From NCBI RefSeq assembly GCF_028621895.1, contig NZ_CP117520.1, forward strand, positions 248,001 to 312,000: 64,000 nt of DNA, written 5' to 3'. Every line of letters begins with the position of its first letter. Positions within the stretch are counted from its first letter, which is position 1. The notes beneath the pieces are model-generated. The model ran no database searches, had not been told where the DNA came from, and saw only the letters and a list, made by a program, of their open reading frames with translations. The translations under genes were made by a program, and so were the position numbers. Shown here in pieces: positions 25,566 to 36,300 of the stretch. The DNA comes from Acinetobacter sp. GSS19. Its GTDB lineage: Bacteria; Pseudomonadota; Gammaproteobacteria; Pseudomonadales; Moraxellaceae.

Positions 25566-26501
25566 TTAGAGTTTAAAGCCACGGTGTACAGCAACAATAC
25601 CGGCTGTGAGGTTGTGGTAATCACAGTTTTGGAAGCCGGCATTTTCCATCATGCCTTTCAGCGTTCGCTGATCTGGGTGCATACGAATGGATTCAGCCAG
25701 GTATTTATAACTCTCGGAATCGCCCGCAACCAGTTTACCCATCAATGGCAGTGCCGTGAATGAATACAGGTCATACAGTTTAGAGAATGGCTCAAATACC
25801 GGTTTTGAGAATTCAAGAATTAACAGGCGGCCACCTGGTTTCAACACACGGTACATGGCCTGTAATGCGGCATCCTTATCGGTGACATTGCGCAGACCAA
25901 AACTGATGGTTACCAAGTCGAAACTGTTGTCAGCAAAAGGTTCCAGTGTTTCGGCATTGGCCAAGACAAAATCCACGTTGGTACAGCCGGCATCTAGCAA
26001 ACGGTCGCGGCCCACATTCAGCATGGATTCGTTGATGTCTGACAGAACCACATGACCGTTTGGACCGACTTCACGGCTAAATACTTTGGCAAGGTCACCT
26101 GTACCGCCAGCGATATCCAGAACGTGCTGGCCACGACGCACGCCTGACATATTAATGGCAAAACGTTTCCACAGACGGTGAATACCAAAGGACATCAGAT
26201 CGTTCATGATGTCGTATTTGCTGGCGACTGAGTGGAATACTTCCGCCACTTTCTGGGCTTTGTCTTCAGCACGTACGGTTTGATAGCCAAAGTGGGTGAC
26301 TTCGCCGACATTGCCGGTATTGGCGCCGCGTGGCAAATTGTATTTGGCGACTTTACTGCTGCTGTCGGCCTGTTGTTGTAGAGATTGTTGCTGGCCTTGT
26401 GGGGTGCCTTCAGGTAAAGGTGTGCTTAAGAAAGGACTCACTTTGTCTGAACTGGTGGTCTGTTCAGTTGCAGAGGTAGCTTTTTGATTTTCGTTCGACA
26501 T
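25566..26501 (-). CDS. ubiE: Ubiquinone/menaquinone C-methyltransferase UbiE
   Basis: A 311-residue AdoMet-dependent methyltransferase of quinone synthesis. Motif I is [40 protein letters not shown] and the post-I region LEFSKP follow. An extra N-terminus of about 60 residues, rich in Ser, Thr, Gln and Pro, is absent from the 251-residue E. coli protein. The frame extends to 26552, but the ATG at 26501 has a GGAG site 9 bp upstream and is preferred. Confidence 0.95.
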   Translation of the reverse strand: MSNENQKATSATEQTTSSDKVSPFLSTPLPEGTPQGQQQSLQQQADSSSKVAKYNLPRGANTGNVGEVTHFGYQTVRAEDKAQKVAEVFHSVASKYDIMNDLMSFGIHRLWKRFAINMSGVRRGQHVLDIAGGTGDLAKVFSREVGPNGHVVLSDINESMLNVGRDRLLDAGCTNVDFVLANAETLEPFADNSFDLVTISFGLRNVTDKDAALQAMYRVLKPGGRLLILEFSKPVFEPFSKLYDLYSFTALPLMGKLVAGDSESYKYLAESIRMHPDQRTLKGMMENAGFQNCDYHNLTAGIVAVHRGFKL

Positions 26502-26656
26502 AGAGAGTCGCTCCTGAACACAAAAATAAGAAAAATCTGGCAATGTTTGCATGATGCCAGATTGTAAAATGTTTTACAGCGTCCGGCATGGAATTGTGAT
26601 CAATAATATACAGAAAAATTCCTGTTTAAATTCTGGCACTTTTACACGAAAGAACG

Positions 26657-27364
26657 TCAAGGTCGAAAGGGCTCTGGATCGCCGGCATGGACTTTGGTAA
26701 TCACCTGGCGCTCAATCGCCGTAAAGGCTTTCACGAACTGTTCCGCCGACTTTAAAGGTTTCATGGCCAAAAAGCCTTCTTGCATAAAATCATATAGCGT
26801 ATCGAAACGGTGTTTATAAGCACTGCCTTTACACATTTTAAACGCCGTGTAGACCACAAATGAACGCATATATTTATCTAGGCTGCTGCCGAGCTGATCC
26901 AGCAATTGTAGTTGCTTTAAACGTTGACTTTGCTGATCCAGCTTCAGGTAGGCTTGACGCATGATTTCATCGGTTAAAGGTAAGTCTGCTGCATGATCCT
27001 TTAACAGTTGCATGGCGACCTGCTCATCGAGTTGCACTGCCAAAACAGCTAGATACACTGCAGAAGTTCCAGTCTGAATGGCACTGGCGGGTAGCATTTT
27101 TTCGACCTTGTGGGCATATTGCAACAGGCGTTCAATCTGCTGCGCCAGCACATCAAAATCGGGTCCACCATACAGACGATTCATGAAGTAATCAGCCATC
27201 AACTGGTTGTTTTTCTGCTGGAACTGCGCCACATGCATGGCTTGAATCCGTTTTTTTTGCCAAGATTGAACATCGCGCAGACGTTGTAACAGTTGCGGAT
27301 TCTGATGGTAATGCAGTTGATGATACAGGGTTAACAACTCATCTAAGGCAGAAAGTTTGGACAT
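26657..27364 (-). CDS. Uncharacterised protein with a FFLEELY-like motif
   Basis: This 235-residue, mostly helical soluble protein has no signal peptide or membrane segment. The stretch MADYFMNRLYGGPDFD (about residues 54-69) resembles the motif that gives FFLEELY-motif proteins their name; the rest is Gln- and Leu-rich. It lies alone between ubiE and the divergently read pap. No function can be proposed. Confidence 0.6.
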   Translation of the reverse strand: MSKLSALDELLTLYHQLHYHQNPQLLQRLRDVQSWQKKRIQAMHVAQFQQKNNQLMADYFMNRLYGGPDFDVLAQQIERLLQYAHKVEKMLPASAIQTGTSAVYLAVLAVQLDEQVAMQLLKDHAADLPLTDEIMRQAYLKLDQQSQRLKQLQLLDQLGSSLDKYMRSFVVYTAFKMCKGSAYKHRFDTLYDFMQEGFLAMKPLKSAEQFVKAFTAIERQVITKVHAGDPEPFRP

Positions 27365-27510
27365 GGATGGATCCGATTTTTTTAATTGTGCAAATCATAG
27401 TGGCTGTCACGCGATAGGGCTATGACTGTGTGATTAAAATATGACAAAAAAGCAGGATGTAACGGTTAGAGCGGGGCAAAAATAATATACAGAATTGCGC
27501 TTTAGTGGGA

Positions 27511-27539
27511 TGTGACGAATGTGACAGCTTGGTTATACT
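27511..27539 (+). promoter_or_regulatory. Probable pap promoter with a TGTGAC direct repeat
   Basis: TATACT at 27534-27539 is 17 bp from TGTGAC (27511-27516), and TGTGAC recurs at 27520-27525, a direct repeat of 9 bp period. The downstream pap ATG is at 27573. The repeat faintly recalls half of a Pho-box read in reverse (CTGTCAC), but the fit of the second half is poor. Confidence 0.4.
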
Positions 27540-27572
27540 GGAAAATGATAATAAAACATTAGAGTCGATCAG

Positions 27573-28991
27573 ATGACCGAAACACCCCCGAACTATGAAA
27601 TTTTAGATGAAGATATTTTGTCGTGCCGTTTGATTGAGGCTCAGTACGGGTTACGTGAAAGTCGTGGCAAGCGTAATGCCAAAAGTCTGGTGATTCTGGT
27701 GAGCGGCATTGAGTTGGCAGGTAAGGGGGAGGCGGTCAAAGAGCTCCGAGGTTGGGTGGATCCACGCTTTTTAAAAGTCAAAGCGGATCCACCTTACTTA
27801 TTTAATGCCAAAAAACCGTTCTGGCTGCCTTACGCTCGCTTTATTCCGGCTGAAGGGCAAATTCTGGTGATGTTTGGCAACTGGTATAGCGATTTACTGG
27901 CAACGGCCATGCATGTGTCAAAACCTCTGGATGAAACCCTGTTTGATGCTTATATCGAAAATATGCGTGCTTTTGAGCAGGATCTAAAAAATAACCATGT
28001 CGATGTTATTAAGGTCTGGTTTGATTTGTCCTGGAAATCCTTGCAGAAACGTCTTGATAACATGGATGCCTCTGAGCAACATTTCCACCGTCTGCATGGT
28101 CTGGACTGGCGTAATAAAAAACAATATGACAATTTGCAAAAGTTGCGTCAGCGTTTTACCCAGGACTGGTTTGTGATTGATGGCGAAGAAGAACAGCTGC
28201 GTAACCAGCAGTTTGCCCAGTATATTCTGCAAGCGCTCCAACATATGCCGAATCACGTGCTGAATACCCGCACGCCTTGGCCGTCTGCCGCCATTCCTGA
28301 AGCCTTGTTGCAACCGGCTCAAAACAAACTGGATCCGATTAACTATAAGGCTGAATTGAAAAGTCTGAGCCGCAAGGTGGCGGATGCCTTGCGCCTGGAT
28401 GCCCGTAATGTCGTGATTGTGCTGGAAGGCATGGATGCCTCGGGTAAAGGGGGAGCCATCAAGCGTATTGTGAAAAAGCTTGATCCACGTGAATACGACA
28501 TTCATACCATTAGCGCACCGGAACGTTATGAACGTCGCCATCCGTATTTATGGCGCTTTTGGACCAAACTGGAAGCCGAGCGCAATATCACCATTTTTGA
28601 CCGTTCCTGGTATGGTCGGGTACTGGTCGAGCGGATCGAAGGGTTTGCCAAGGCCGTGGAATGGCAGCGCTCTTATGCTGAGATCAACCGATTTGAAAAA
28701 GATCTGGTCAATAGCCAGACCGTGGTGATTAAATTCTGGCTCTCGATCAGCAAAGAGGAACAGGAACGGCGCTTTAAGGCACGACAGGAAACCCCACACA
28801 AGCATTTTAAAATCACGGAAGAAGACTGGCGTAATCGTGAAAAATGGGATGATTATCTGCAGGCTGCTGCGGACATGTTTGAGCACACCAGTACGGCTTA
28901 TGCACCGTGGTATATCATTGCTAGTGATGATAAGTACACGGCGCGGATTGAGATTTTAAAGGCTATTCTGAAACAGTTGAAAGCGGTTTAG
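27573..28991 (+). CDS. pap: Polyphosphate:AMP phosphotransferase (tandem PPK2 domains)
   Basis: A 472-residue enzyme that phosphorylates AMP to ADP with polyphosphate. Two PPK2 domains are in tandem. The N-terminal Walker A is GIELAGKGE (45-53), atypical, and the C-terminal one is GMDASGKGG (about 285-293), canonical. The lid and arginine motifs APERYERRHPYLWRFW and FDRSWYGRVLVER are complete only in the second domain, which by analogy carries catalysis. This class II PPK2 arrangement is the one described from Acinetobacter johnsonii. Confidence 0.93.
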   Translation: MTETPPNYEILDEDILSCRLIEAQYGLRESRGKRNAKSLVILVSGIELAGKGEAVKELRGWVDPRFLKVKADPPYLFNAKKPFWLPYARFIPAEGQILVMFGNWYSDLLATAMHVSKPLDETLFDAYIENMRAFEQDLKNNHVDVIKVWFDLSWKSLQKRLDNMDASEQHFHRLHGLDWRNKKQYDNLQKLRQRFTQDWFVIDGEEEQLRNQQFAQYILQALQHMPNHVLNTRTPWPSAAIPEALLQPAQNKLDPINYKAELKSLSRKVADALRLDARNVVIVLEGMDASGKGGAIKRIVKKLDPREYDIHTISAPERYERRHPYLWRFWTKLEAERNITIFDRSWYGRVLVERIEGFAKAVEWQRSYAEINRFEKDLVNSQTVVIKFWLSISKEEQERRFKARQETPHKHFKITEEDWRNREKWDDYLQAAADMFEHTSTAYAPWYIIASDDKYTARIEILKAILKQLKAV

Positions 28992-29012
28992 GCCGCTTTG
29001 CCTTAAGCCGTT

Positions 29013-29531
29013 TTATTTTTCGCTATTATTGATATTGGTCGCGGGATACTGTTGCTGGATGCGTTTGGCCAGATGATAACAATCTTGGACATGTGCTTCG
29101 GCCACTTTTTTCATGACCATATAGCCCAAACTAGCTGCAACGGCCTGTCCTCCTAACGGAATGAATTTGGTGACCTGTTTGGTCAGGACTTTTGTGACCA
29201 GACCCTGCAAAGACACTTTTGCCGCACTACGTGCCATGACCAGTCCGGAAAATTCAATGCCCCGTTTACGCAGTTCTTTCCACTGAATCTGGCGGGTCTT
29301 GCTGTCATACACACTCATCTGATCTGTGGCCAGACCAAAGCGGGCATTAATTTCCGGCAACAGTTGCGACAAGATACCAATATCAATCACCACATCAAAA
29401 AATGGAATGGGAACCACTGCGGCACCTGCCGACATATAGGCACGTTTTTGTACCAGGTCGAGGCAGTCTTGGCGAATCTGTTCAAGATTCATTGAGGGAT
29501 CAATCGTATGGTGGATATGCGAACTTTTCAT
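29013..29531 (-). CDS. Uncharacterised EcsC/DUF697-like membrane-associated protein
   Basis: A 172-residue protein with a hydrophobic SAGAAVVPIPFFDVVIDIGIL stretch (divided only in description), then LPEINARFGL, and a second hydrophobic part around PLGGQAVAASLGYMVMKKV. This resembles the DUF697/EcsC-type membrane modules that occur with GTPases, but no GTPase is adjacent. The frame is open to 29660; the ATG at 29531 follows GAAGG and is chosen. The upstream gene recC is divergent. Confidence 0.55.
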   Translation of the reverse strand: MKSSHIHHTIDPSMNLEQIRQDCLDLVQKRAYMSAGAAVVPIPFFDVVIDIGILSQLLPEINARFGLATDQMSVYDSKTRQIQWKELRKRGIEFSGLVMARSAAKVSLQGLVTKVLTKQVTKFIPLGGQAVAASLGYMVMKKVAEAHVQDCYHLAKRIQQQYPATNINNSEK

Positions 29532-29715
29532 AAATAGAGAACCTTCATTCGGTATGTTGTTTTTCTGTTTACATCTGCATTGATTTAGCGCTGGCCTGAG
29601 CAACATGACCACCCGCCGATAGCGTGAAAATGGCATACGGTGCCGTGACAGTATAGTCAATAAAGTTTATGCTTTTGTGCACTGATTACACTTCGAAAAG
29701 ATTAGGGTAACGTCC

Positions 29716-32700
29716 ATGGGGATTCATGTTATTCAAAGCCAGCGCATCGAGGTTTTGGTACAAGCTTTGTTAACAGCCGTGAATCAAGCCTCAGCAAATC
29801 CTTTTCAGGTGCTTCAACCACAGCATTTTATTGTTCCTTCCAAAGCAGTTGAGGTCTGGCTCACCCAGCAACTAGCCGAACAAAAAGGCATCAGTGCCAA
29901 TACCCAGTTTCATCATCGTATCCGCGGCTTCCAGTGGTCAGCCTATCAATGGGTGTTGCATGAACAGAAAGAACAGGTTCGCAAAGCCAATATTCCACGC
30001 ATTATTATTAAATGGCGGGTTTTCCAAGCCTTAAAAGCCTATATCGATAGCGAGCAGATCATACTGACCGCTGATCATGCCCTGTATCCGATTATCCAGC
30101 GTATTTATGAAAGTGCGGATCGTCTGCAAGGGCTCGAGAAACAGCTAAAAAAACAGAGCATGCTGTACTGGGTGGCGGAACAGGTTTCACGTCTGTTTAG
30201 CAACTATATGGTCTACCGTGGCCATTGTCAGCGCGGTTGCCAGCAAACCTGTCACTGTGCCACCAACTGGTTAGAGGCGTGGGGCAAAAATCAGCCCTTA
30301 CAGGTAGAGGAGCTGTTCTTCCATACAGGCAGCGAAATTTCGGCATTTAGCCTGAATCAGGCACGAGAACTGGAAGCCTGGCAACGCTGGTTATGGCAGG
30401 CGGTGTTTCATCAGGATTTTGAGGAAATGCAGAACATTGACCAAGAGTTCTGGCAAATGTTGGAGCATCCAGAAACCCGGCAGCAGGCATTGAGCCGCTT
30501 ACCTCAGCAATTAACCGTTTTTACCTTGCTGGACTTGCCTCCAAGTCAGTTAGCGTTTTTACGCCGTTTGGGGCAATACCTGGAAATCTATATTCTGCAT
30601 TACAACCCGTCACAGGAATACTGGGCAGATAGTGTCGATCCGCATTGGAAAGCCCGTTACGATGTGCGGGTTCAGGAACGTTTTATTGAAAAACATCCGA
30701 ATGCAACTGATCTTGAAATTCAGCAGTTTTTCCAGGAATTCACCCTGAATTTTAATGCACAGAACCGGGAATCCCGCCATCCTTTACTGACCCGTTTAGG
30801 TAAGCAGGCACGTGATCATTTCTCTTTATTGTCTAGCCTGTCTTCTGGAGAAGACGGCGTTTGGGCCGATGTCTTTGTGGATGATTATCCGCAGACGTTG
30901 TTGGGGAAAATCCAGTCAGATGTGCTGTATCTGGTTGAACCACAGCAGCATCAATATGTTCTGGCCGAGCAGGATGACTCCATCCAGATTCATGTCTGTC
31001 ATTCCAGTTTGCGTCAACTGGAAGTATTGAAAGAACAGTTAATCCATTGGCTGGCTCAAGGCAGTAAAGAACAGCCGCGCCATCCGAGTGATATTCTGGT
31101 ACTCAGCCCGAATCTGAAAGAGCTGGAGCCACTGATTCGCAGTGTCTTCGCACCGCCACCGAGCGAGCGTGAGCATCAGCATGCTTCACGTTTGTCGCAG
31201 CACAGCGTCTATCTGCCAATAAAAATTGCCGGTGTCACCCGGCTGGATGCCAATCTGGCATGGCGTGCTGTGCTGGGGCGTATGCAGCTGTTACAAGGAC
31301 GTTTTACCCTGGAAGATCTGGCGGATTGGCTGGGGCTGGCTGCCACGCAGCAGTACTACACCCTAGAGAATCACAGCGTTGAACGCATGGTGCAGTTATT
31401 GACGGCAGCGGGTTTTAAGCGTGGCTTCGATGCACAGCATTTGCAGCAGAGTCTGGCACAGGACGATGAAGACTACCGTTTTAGTTTTAAGTTTGCGCTT
31501 GACCGTTTGGCGTTAGGGATTGCGATTCCAGAGCATCGCGTGTTTCAGGGCACTTTGAGTTTTGCTGAAGTTTTACCAAGTGACTTTGAGCTGATCGCTC
31601 AACTGATTCAGATTTATCAGGATTTTGATGTCCGTCGGCATTGGTTGAACGCACATGAACAGAGCCAAACGATTCGGGTTGAGGAATGGCTAAAACGTTT
31701 AAAACAAGAGGTGGATGCCTTTTTGCAGGCTGGGGTGGAATCACTCGGCATCGTGGCTGACCTGATAAAAAAACAAGAACGTATCCTTACGCTGGCCGAA
31801 TATCATGACCCGAATGCGGCACTGACTTTGCAGCGTTTGAGTTTGCCTTTACCTTACCTGATTGAAGAATTGAACCAGCTGTTGGATGCACAACTGGAAC
31901 AGGCCGAGCCGACCGGACAGATTACCTTTAGCCAGCTGGGGCAGATTCGTCCTTTGCCTTATAAATTGATGGTGATTCTGAATCTGGACAGTGGAAAGTT
32001 TCCAAGTCGCCAGCAGCATGTGCCGTTTGATTTAATGGACTTGCTGAAACCACAACTCGGCGATCGTTCACGTCTGGAAGATGACCAGGGTGCCTTCTTG
32101 GATGCCCTATTACTGGCACAGCAGAGTCTCTGGCTGTTCTACAATGGCTTTGATGTCAATGATGGTGAAGTGCGTGATCCATCTACTGTACTGCAAGAGC
32201 TGGTTCAGCACATGGCCTTCATTGTCAAACCGGCAGCAACTGAATCGGATCTGCCGAAATTGTTATCTCTGAATGGGATTGAAGTGCCTGAACAGTTGCA
32301 GTCTCTGTACCATCTGCATCCCTTACAACCGTTTGATCCTGCAGGTTTTGCCTGTGTGGATCAGATCCGCTATCAGGATCAGTGGTTTGAGGTAGCAAGA
32401 CAGATCCGTCATGCCAGTGGTCAGCGCGAAGGCTGGACCAATGTTGACTATAGCCCGATTGAACATGAAGTTCAGGTGCTCGATGGTCAGCAATGGATAC
32501 AGGATGTGTTGTTTCCCGCCCGTTTGTATTTAAAAACCTTGGGCATTAAAAACCTCAGTCCACAGGATCTACCCGAACAGCAGGAACCGTTATTGCTGAA
32601 TCGGCTGCAGCAATATCATGTGCGCAATAGCCTGTTGCAACAGCAACGTGAGGTTGATCCGGCACAGTTCCTGGATGTATTACCAGTCGGCAAAACCCAA

Positions 32701-33369
32701 CAGGCCAGTTGGCAGCTGAGTTTGCTTGAACAGAGCCATTTGCGTGACCGCATGCATAAGTATGCACTGCACCCGACAACCACGACTCAGCAGCTCTGGA
32801 AAGTCCATGCCCAGCTGCATTTGAGTATTCATGTGCCACAGCATGAAACCCTTTGGCTGAGTGTGCAGGCTTCAAAAGCCAAAGCCAAATCGCGTGCGAA
32901 AACCTGGCTGGAATACTTAATGTGGCTGGCTTATCTCGATTTGGGCACATCCGGTCGTGACTTGCAACGCATTGTGGTGTGTCCGGAAAAAACCATGATT
33001 TGCCAGGGGATCAGTTCAGCGCAGGCGCAACAGTATTTACAGGAATGGTTTGCTGCCTGGCAGTATGCGCAGCGTAAGCCACTGGTCTTGCCCGCTGCCT
33101 TGTTACTGGACGATAAATTGAAACTGGCCTGGACCGATCAAGCCCCTTATACACCACTGGATTCCGATAAAATCCTGCAGAAATGGAATGAATCCGATAG
33201 CTTTGCAGCCTATCCGTATGACGGTGAGGAATGGAATATTAAGCATCGTGACTGGCAGTTTATTTTGCAGCATCAGGATGCCAATCAGCTGCTCCAGCAG
33301 GCCTTGCAAGAATTTTCTTATGTCCTGTATCAGCCAATTCTGTCTCATCTGACGGTGGAGGAGGCATAA
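29716..33369 (+). CDS. recC: Exodeoxyribonuclease V gamma subunit RecC
   Basis: This 1217-residue protein is the Chi-recognising, helicase-like subunit of RecBCD, which resects double-strand ends for recombination and destroys linear foreign DNA. It shows the RecC start IQSQRIEVLVQALL and FIVPSKAVEVWLTQQLAE, and lacks working ATP motifs, as the family does. Length is near the 1122 of E. coli. AGGG precedes the ATG. recB follows 3 bp after the stop. Confidence 0.93.
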   Translation: MGIHVIQSQRIEVLVQALLTAVNQASANPFQVLQPQHFIVPSKAVEVWLTQQLAEQKGISANTQFHHRIRGFQWSAYQWVLHEQKEQVRKANIPRIIIKWRVFQALKAYIDSEQIILTADHALYPIIQRIYESADRLQGLEKQLKKQSMLYWVAEQVSRLFSNYMVYRGHCQRGCQQTCHCATNWLEAWGKNQPLQVEELFFHTGSEISAFSLNQARELEAWQRWLWQAVFHQDFEEMQNIDQEFWQMLEHPETRQQALSRLPQQLTVFTLLDLPPSQLAFLRRLGQYLEIYILHYNPSQEYWADSVDPHWKARYDVRVQERFIEKHPNATDLEIQQFFQEFTLNFNAQNRESRHPLLTRLGKQARDHFSLLSSLSSGEDGVWADVFVDDYPQTLLGKIQSDVLYLVEPQQHQYVLAEQDDSIQIHVCHSSLRQLEVLKEQLIHWLAQGSKEQPRHPSDILVLSPNLKELEPLIRSVFAPPPSEREHQHASRLSQHSVYLPIKIAGVTRLDANLAWRAVLGRMQLLQGRFTLEDLADWLGLAATQQYYTLENHSVERMVQLLTAAGFKRGFDAQHLQQSLAQDDEDYRFSFKFALDRLALGIAIPEHRVFQGTLSFAEVLPSDFELIAQLIQIYQDFDVRRHWLNAHEQSQTIRVEEWLKRLKQEVDAFLQAGVESLGIVADLIKKQERILTLAEYHDPNAALTLQRLSLPLPYLIEELNQLLDAQLEQAEPTGQITFSQLGQIRPLPYKLMVILNLDSGKFPSRQQHVPFDLMDLLKPQLGDRSRLEDDQGAFLDALLLAQQSLWLFYNGFDVNDGEVRDPSTVLQELVQHMAFIVKPAATESDLPKLLSLNGIEVPEQLQSLYHLHPLQPFDPAGFACVDQIRYQDQWFEVARQIRHASGQREGWTNVDYSPIEHEVQVLDGQQWIQDVLFPARLYLKTLGIKNLSPQDLPEQQEPLLLNRLQQYHVRNSLLQQQREVDPAQFLDVLPVGKTQQASWQLSLLEQSHLRDRMHKYALHPTTTTQQLWKVHAQLHLSIHVPQHETLWLSVQASKAKAKSRAKTWLEYLMWLAYLDLGTSGRDLQRIVVCPEKTMICQGISSAQAQQYLQEWFAAWQYAQRKPLVLPAALLLDDKLKLAWTDQAPYTPLDSDKILQKWNESDSFAAYPYDGEEWNIKHRDWQFILQHQDANQLLQQALQEFSYVLYQPILSHLTVEEA

Positions 33370-33372
33370 GCC

Positions 33373-36300
33373 ATGCAGATATCTCAACAACCCGTTCATC
33401 CATCCGATAATCCGATCCGGGACATGCAGTTTAAAGGGCTGCACTGGATCGAAGCCTCTGCCGGAACAGGCAAAACCTATACCTTGTCCAGTCTGATGGT
33501 TCGTGTGTTTTTGCAGGATTATTTGCCGAATCAGGTGATTGCGACCACTTTTACCCGTGCTGCTGCGGCTGAACTGAAAAGCCGGATTCGTGCCCGGCTA
33601 CAGGAAACCCAGCGTTACCTGGGCAGTTGCCAGTCGCTCAATGCCCTGGACCTTCAGGAGAAAATCCGCAATGAACAGGATCCTTTGTTTCACAAAGTTC
33701 TGACCGATTACGCGCTGCGACCAGATTATGCCCTGAACCGTTTGAAGCTGGTGATTGATCAGTTGGATGAGCTGTTTGTTGGTACGCTCGACAGCTTCAG
33801 CCAGAAACTGCTACGAGAATTTGCTTTTGAAAGTGGCAAGATCGAGCGTGCTGAAATCACGGATGATGCCAAAAGTTATACCCGGCAGTTGATTCATGAT
33901 GTGTTGCGTGAATGGATTCAAAACCAGCCACAGCCACTGATCGATTATTTATGTCTGACCCAAAAACTCAAGTCCGTTGAGGCCTATGTCGCAGTGGTGG
34001 AAGATACGCTGAATTTTGCTTCGGCACAGTTTCAGCAGATGGCACGTCCAGCCTGTGATCTTCAGGCTTTTGAAACGCAACTGGATGCGTTGCTCCAGCT
34101 TGATCTTGAGCGGGTCGGAGAACTCGCTGATTTTTACCATGAAGCGGGTCAATACCATGCTGTTGTAGCTAAAAAATGGCGTGATCAGCAGTTGCTGCAA
34201 CGAACCCTGTGTGAGGATTTACCCGCATTCTTACAGGCATTACAGCAACAGCGGGGTTATGCCGTGTTTGCAGCACATTTGGCTCCAACCCTCAAAAATC
34301 TCACCAATCTATGTTGTGGCAAAGTTCTCAATAAGTGTGCAGCAGAAGTCTTGCAGCAGTTTGAACAGCACATCATCGTGCAACAGTTGCGCAGCTTTTG
34401 CCTGCAAGTACAGCAGTTGCAAAATGACTTGGGACTACTCGACAGTTACCTGAAATTTTATATCAGCCACGAAGTCAAAAAACGTCTGCCTCAGGTTTTA
34501 CAGCAAAAGGGTGAAACCACCTTTGCCCAGCAAATCCGTACTTTAGCGGGCGCCTTGCAGGGGGAACAGGGGCAGCGTTTTGCCCAATATGTTCAGGCGC
34601 GTTATCCGTTGATTCTGGTGGATGAATTTCAGGATACCAATCAGGATCAGGATCAAATGTTGGCGCAGATCTGGCGTGATACGCGACGTTTTGCTCACGG
34701 CTGCATGATCATGGTGGGTGACCCCAAACAGGCGATTTACGGCTTTCGTGGCGGTGATATGCTGACCTATAACAAGGCCCGCAAAGATGTCCTGGCCAAG
34801 CAAGGTCGCCTGTATACCTTGAAATATAACCACCGTTCAGTGGCTGCACTGGTTGAAGTGGTGGATGCCTTATTCCAGCGTCAGATGCAGTTTGGTGAAG
34901 ATGTACCTTATACGCCAGTTCAGGCCGGGACACGTCCACATCCTGCGCTGATTGATCAGCAGGGTGAAAACCATGCTCCACTGCGCTGGATGAGTTTATC
35001 TGAGAGTAAAGACGAGTTGATTCAGGTGGCCTGGAAAATTCGTGATCTGCTCAATCAGGGGATCCAGCAGCAATGCTATTTTGCTGAAAAGGAGCAGCCA
35101 CGTTATCTGCAGGAAGATGATATTGCGATTTTATCCAGAAGCCATGATGGACTGGAGAAAGCCCAGTATGAACTGGAACGCTTAGGCATACGGGTTAACC
35201 GTAGCTCCAAACGCAGTGTATTTGACAGTGCGGTTGCACAGGATGTGGGGGCGCTGCTGACCGCCATTTTGCATCCTTATAATGAAGGTAAAATCAAGCG
35301 TGCTTTGCTGAGCCGTTTACTGGGCTTTCGTCTGAATGATGTATTGGCGCTAGAAAATCAGCCGGATGGGCTGAGCCAGTTTTTCTATGACTTTGACGCC
35401 ATTCGTGAAATGTGGCTGGAAAAAGGCTTTTTAACTGCCTGGCAATATTGCTTGAACCTGTTCAAGGTCTGGCAAACACTGGTGGCCAAACAAAGTCGTG
35501 ACAATGAACGGGTGGTGGTGAATTTACGTCACTTGACCGAATTGCTGTGTCAGCATAGTGAGCATTATCAGGGTGCACAGATGTTGTATCACTGGTACTT
35601 GAAGCAACTGCAGTCACCAAGTGAACGGGAATGGGAACTTGAACGCAAACTGTCAAATGCATCCGGTGTGCAGCTGATGACCATTCATCAGTCCAAAGGT
35701 CTGGAGTTTAAAATTGTATTCTTGCTCGGTGCAGACAAAAAACCGGGTAATCAGTCGAAAGCACTCAACTTTTCGACGGTTGAGCAGGTCAATCCCATAA
35801 CAGGGCAGGTAGAACAGCAACGTGTGATTGCAGTTAATGATAAAGAGTGCCTGACACCGGAGGAGATTGCTCAGAATGAAGCACGACAGGAAGCCGAACA
35901 GCGTCGTCTGTGGTATGTCGCCCTGACTCGTGCCAGTCATCGGGTGTATGCCATGCTACATGATGCAAAAGGGGAGTCCCGTAATGGCCTCGGGTTCTGG
36001 CGAGGTCCAGCAGAGCAATTATTTAGCCATCCCTATTCGATGCTTGAACCCTTGCTCCAAGAATGCCCACCTCTGTTGCAGGCAGCTCAAACCCAGACCG
36101 ACAGTAGTCGTCTGAATGCTTTAGCCTTACCACAACAGCGTTTCTATCCACGCTCTAAAACTAGCTTCAGTGCTTTGGCCCAGCATCTCAGTCGCGCTGC
36201 CATCTTGGACAGTCTGGCGGTGGATACAACGCTACAGGAAAGTGCAGCAGATGAAATTCATCTGCCGCTGCTCGATGTGCCTGAAACGATGCAGCAACCG

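Noticed and set aside
27414..27530. Pho box upstream of pap
   Set aside because: One half-site (CTGTCAC in reverse) fits, but the repeat at the required 11-bp step does not. It remains a possibility only.
28980..28999. Terminator after pap (AAAGCGG-N6-CCGCTTT)
   Set aside because: The stem overlaps the stop codon and is not followed directly by a T run, so I did not list it as a terminator.
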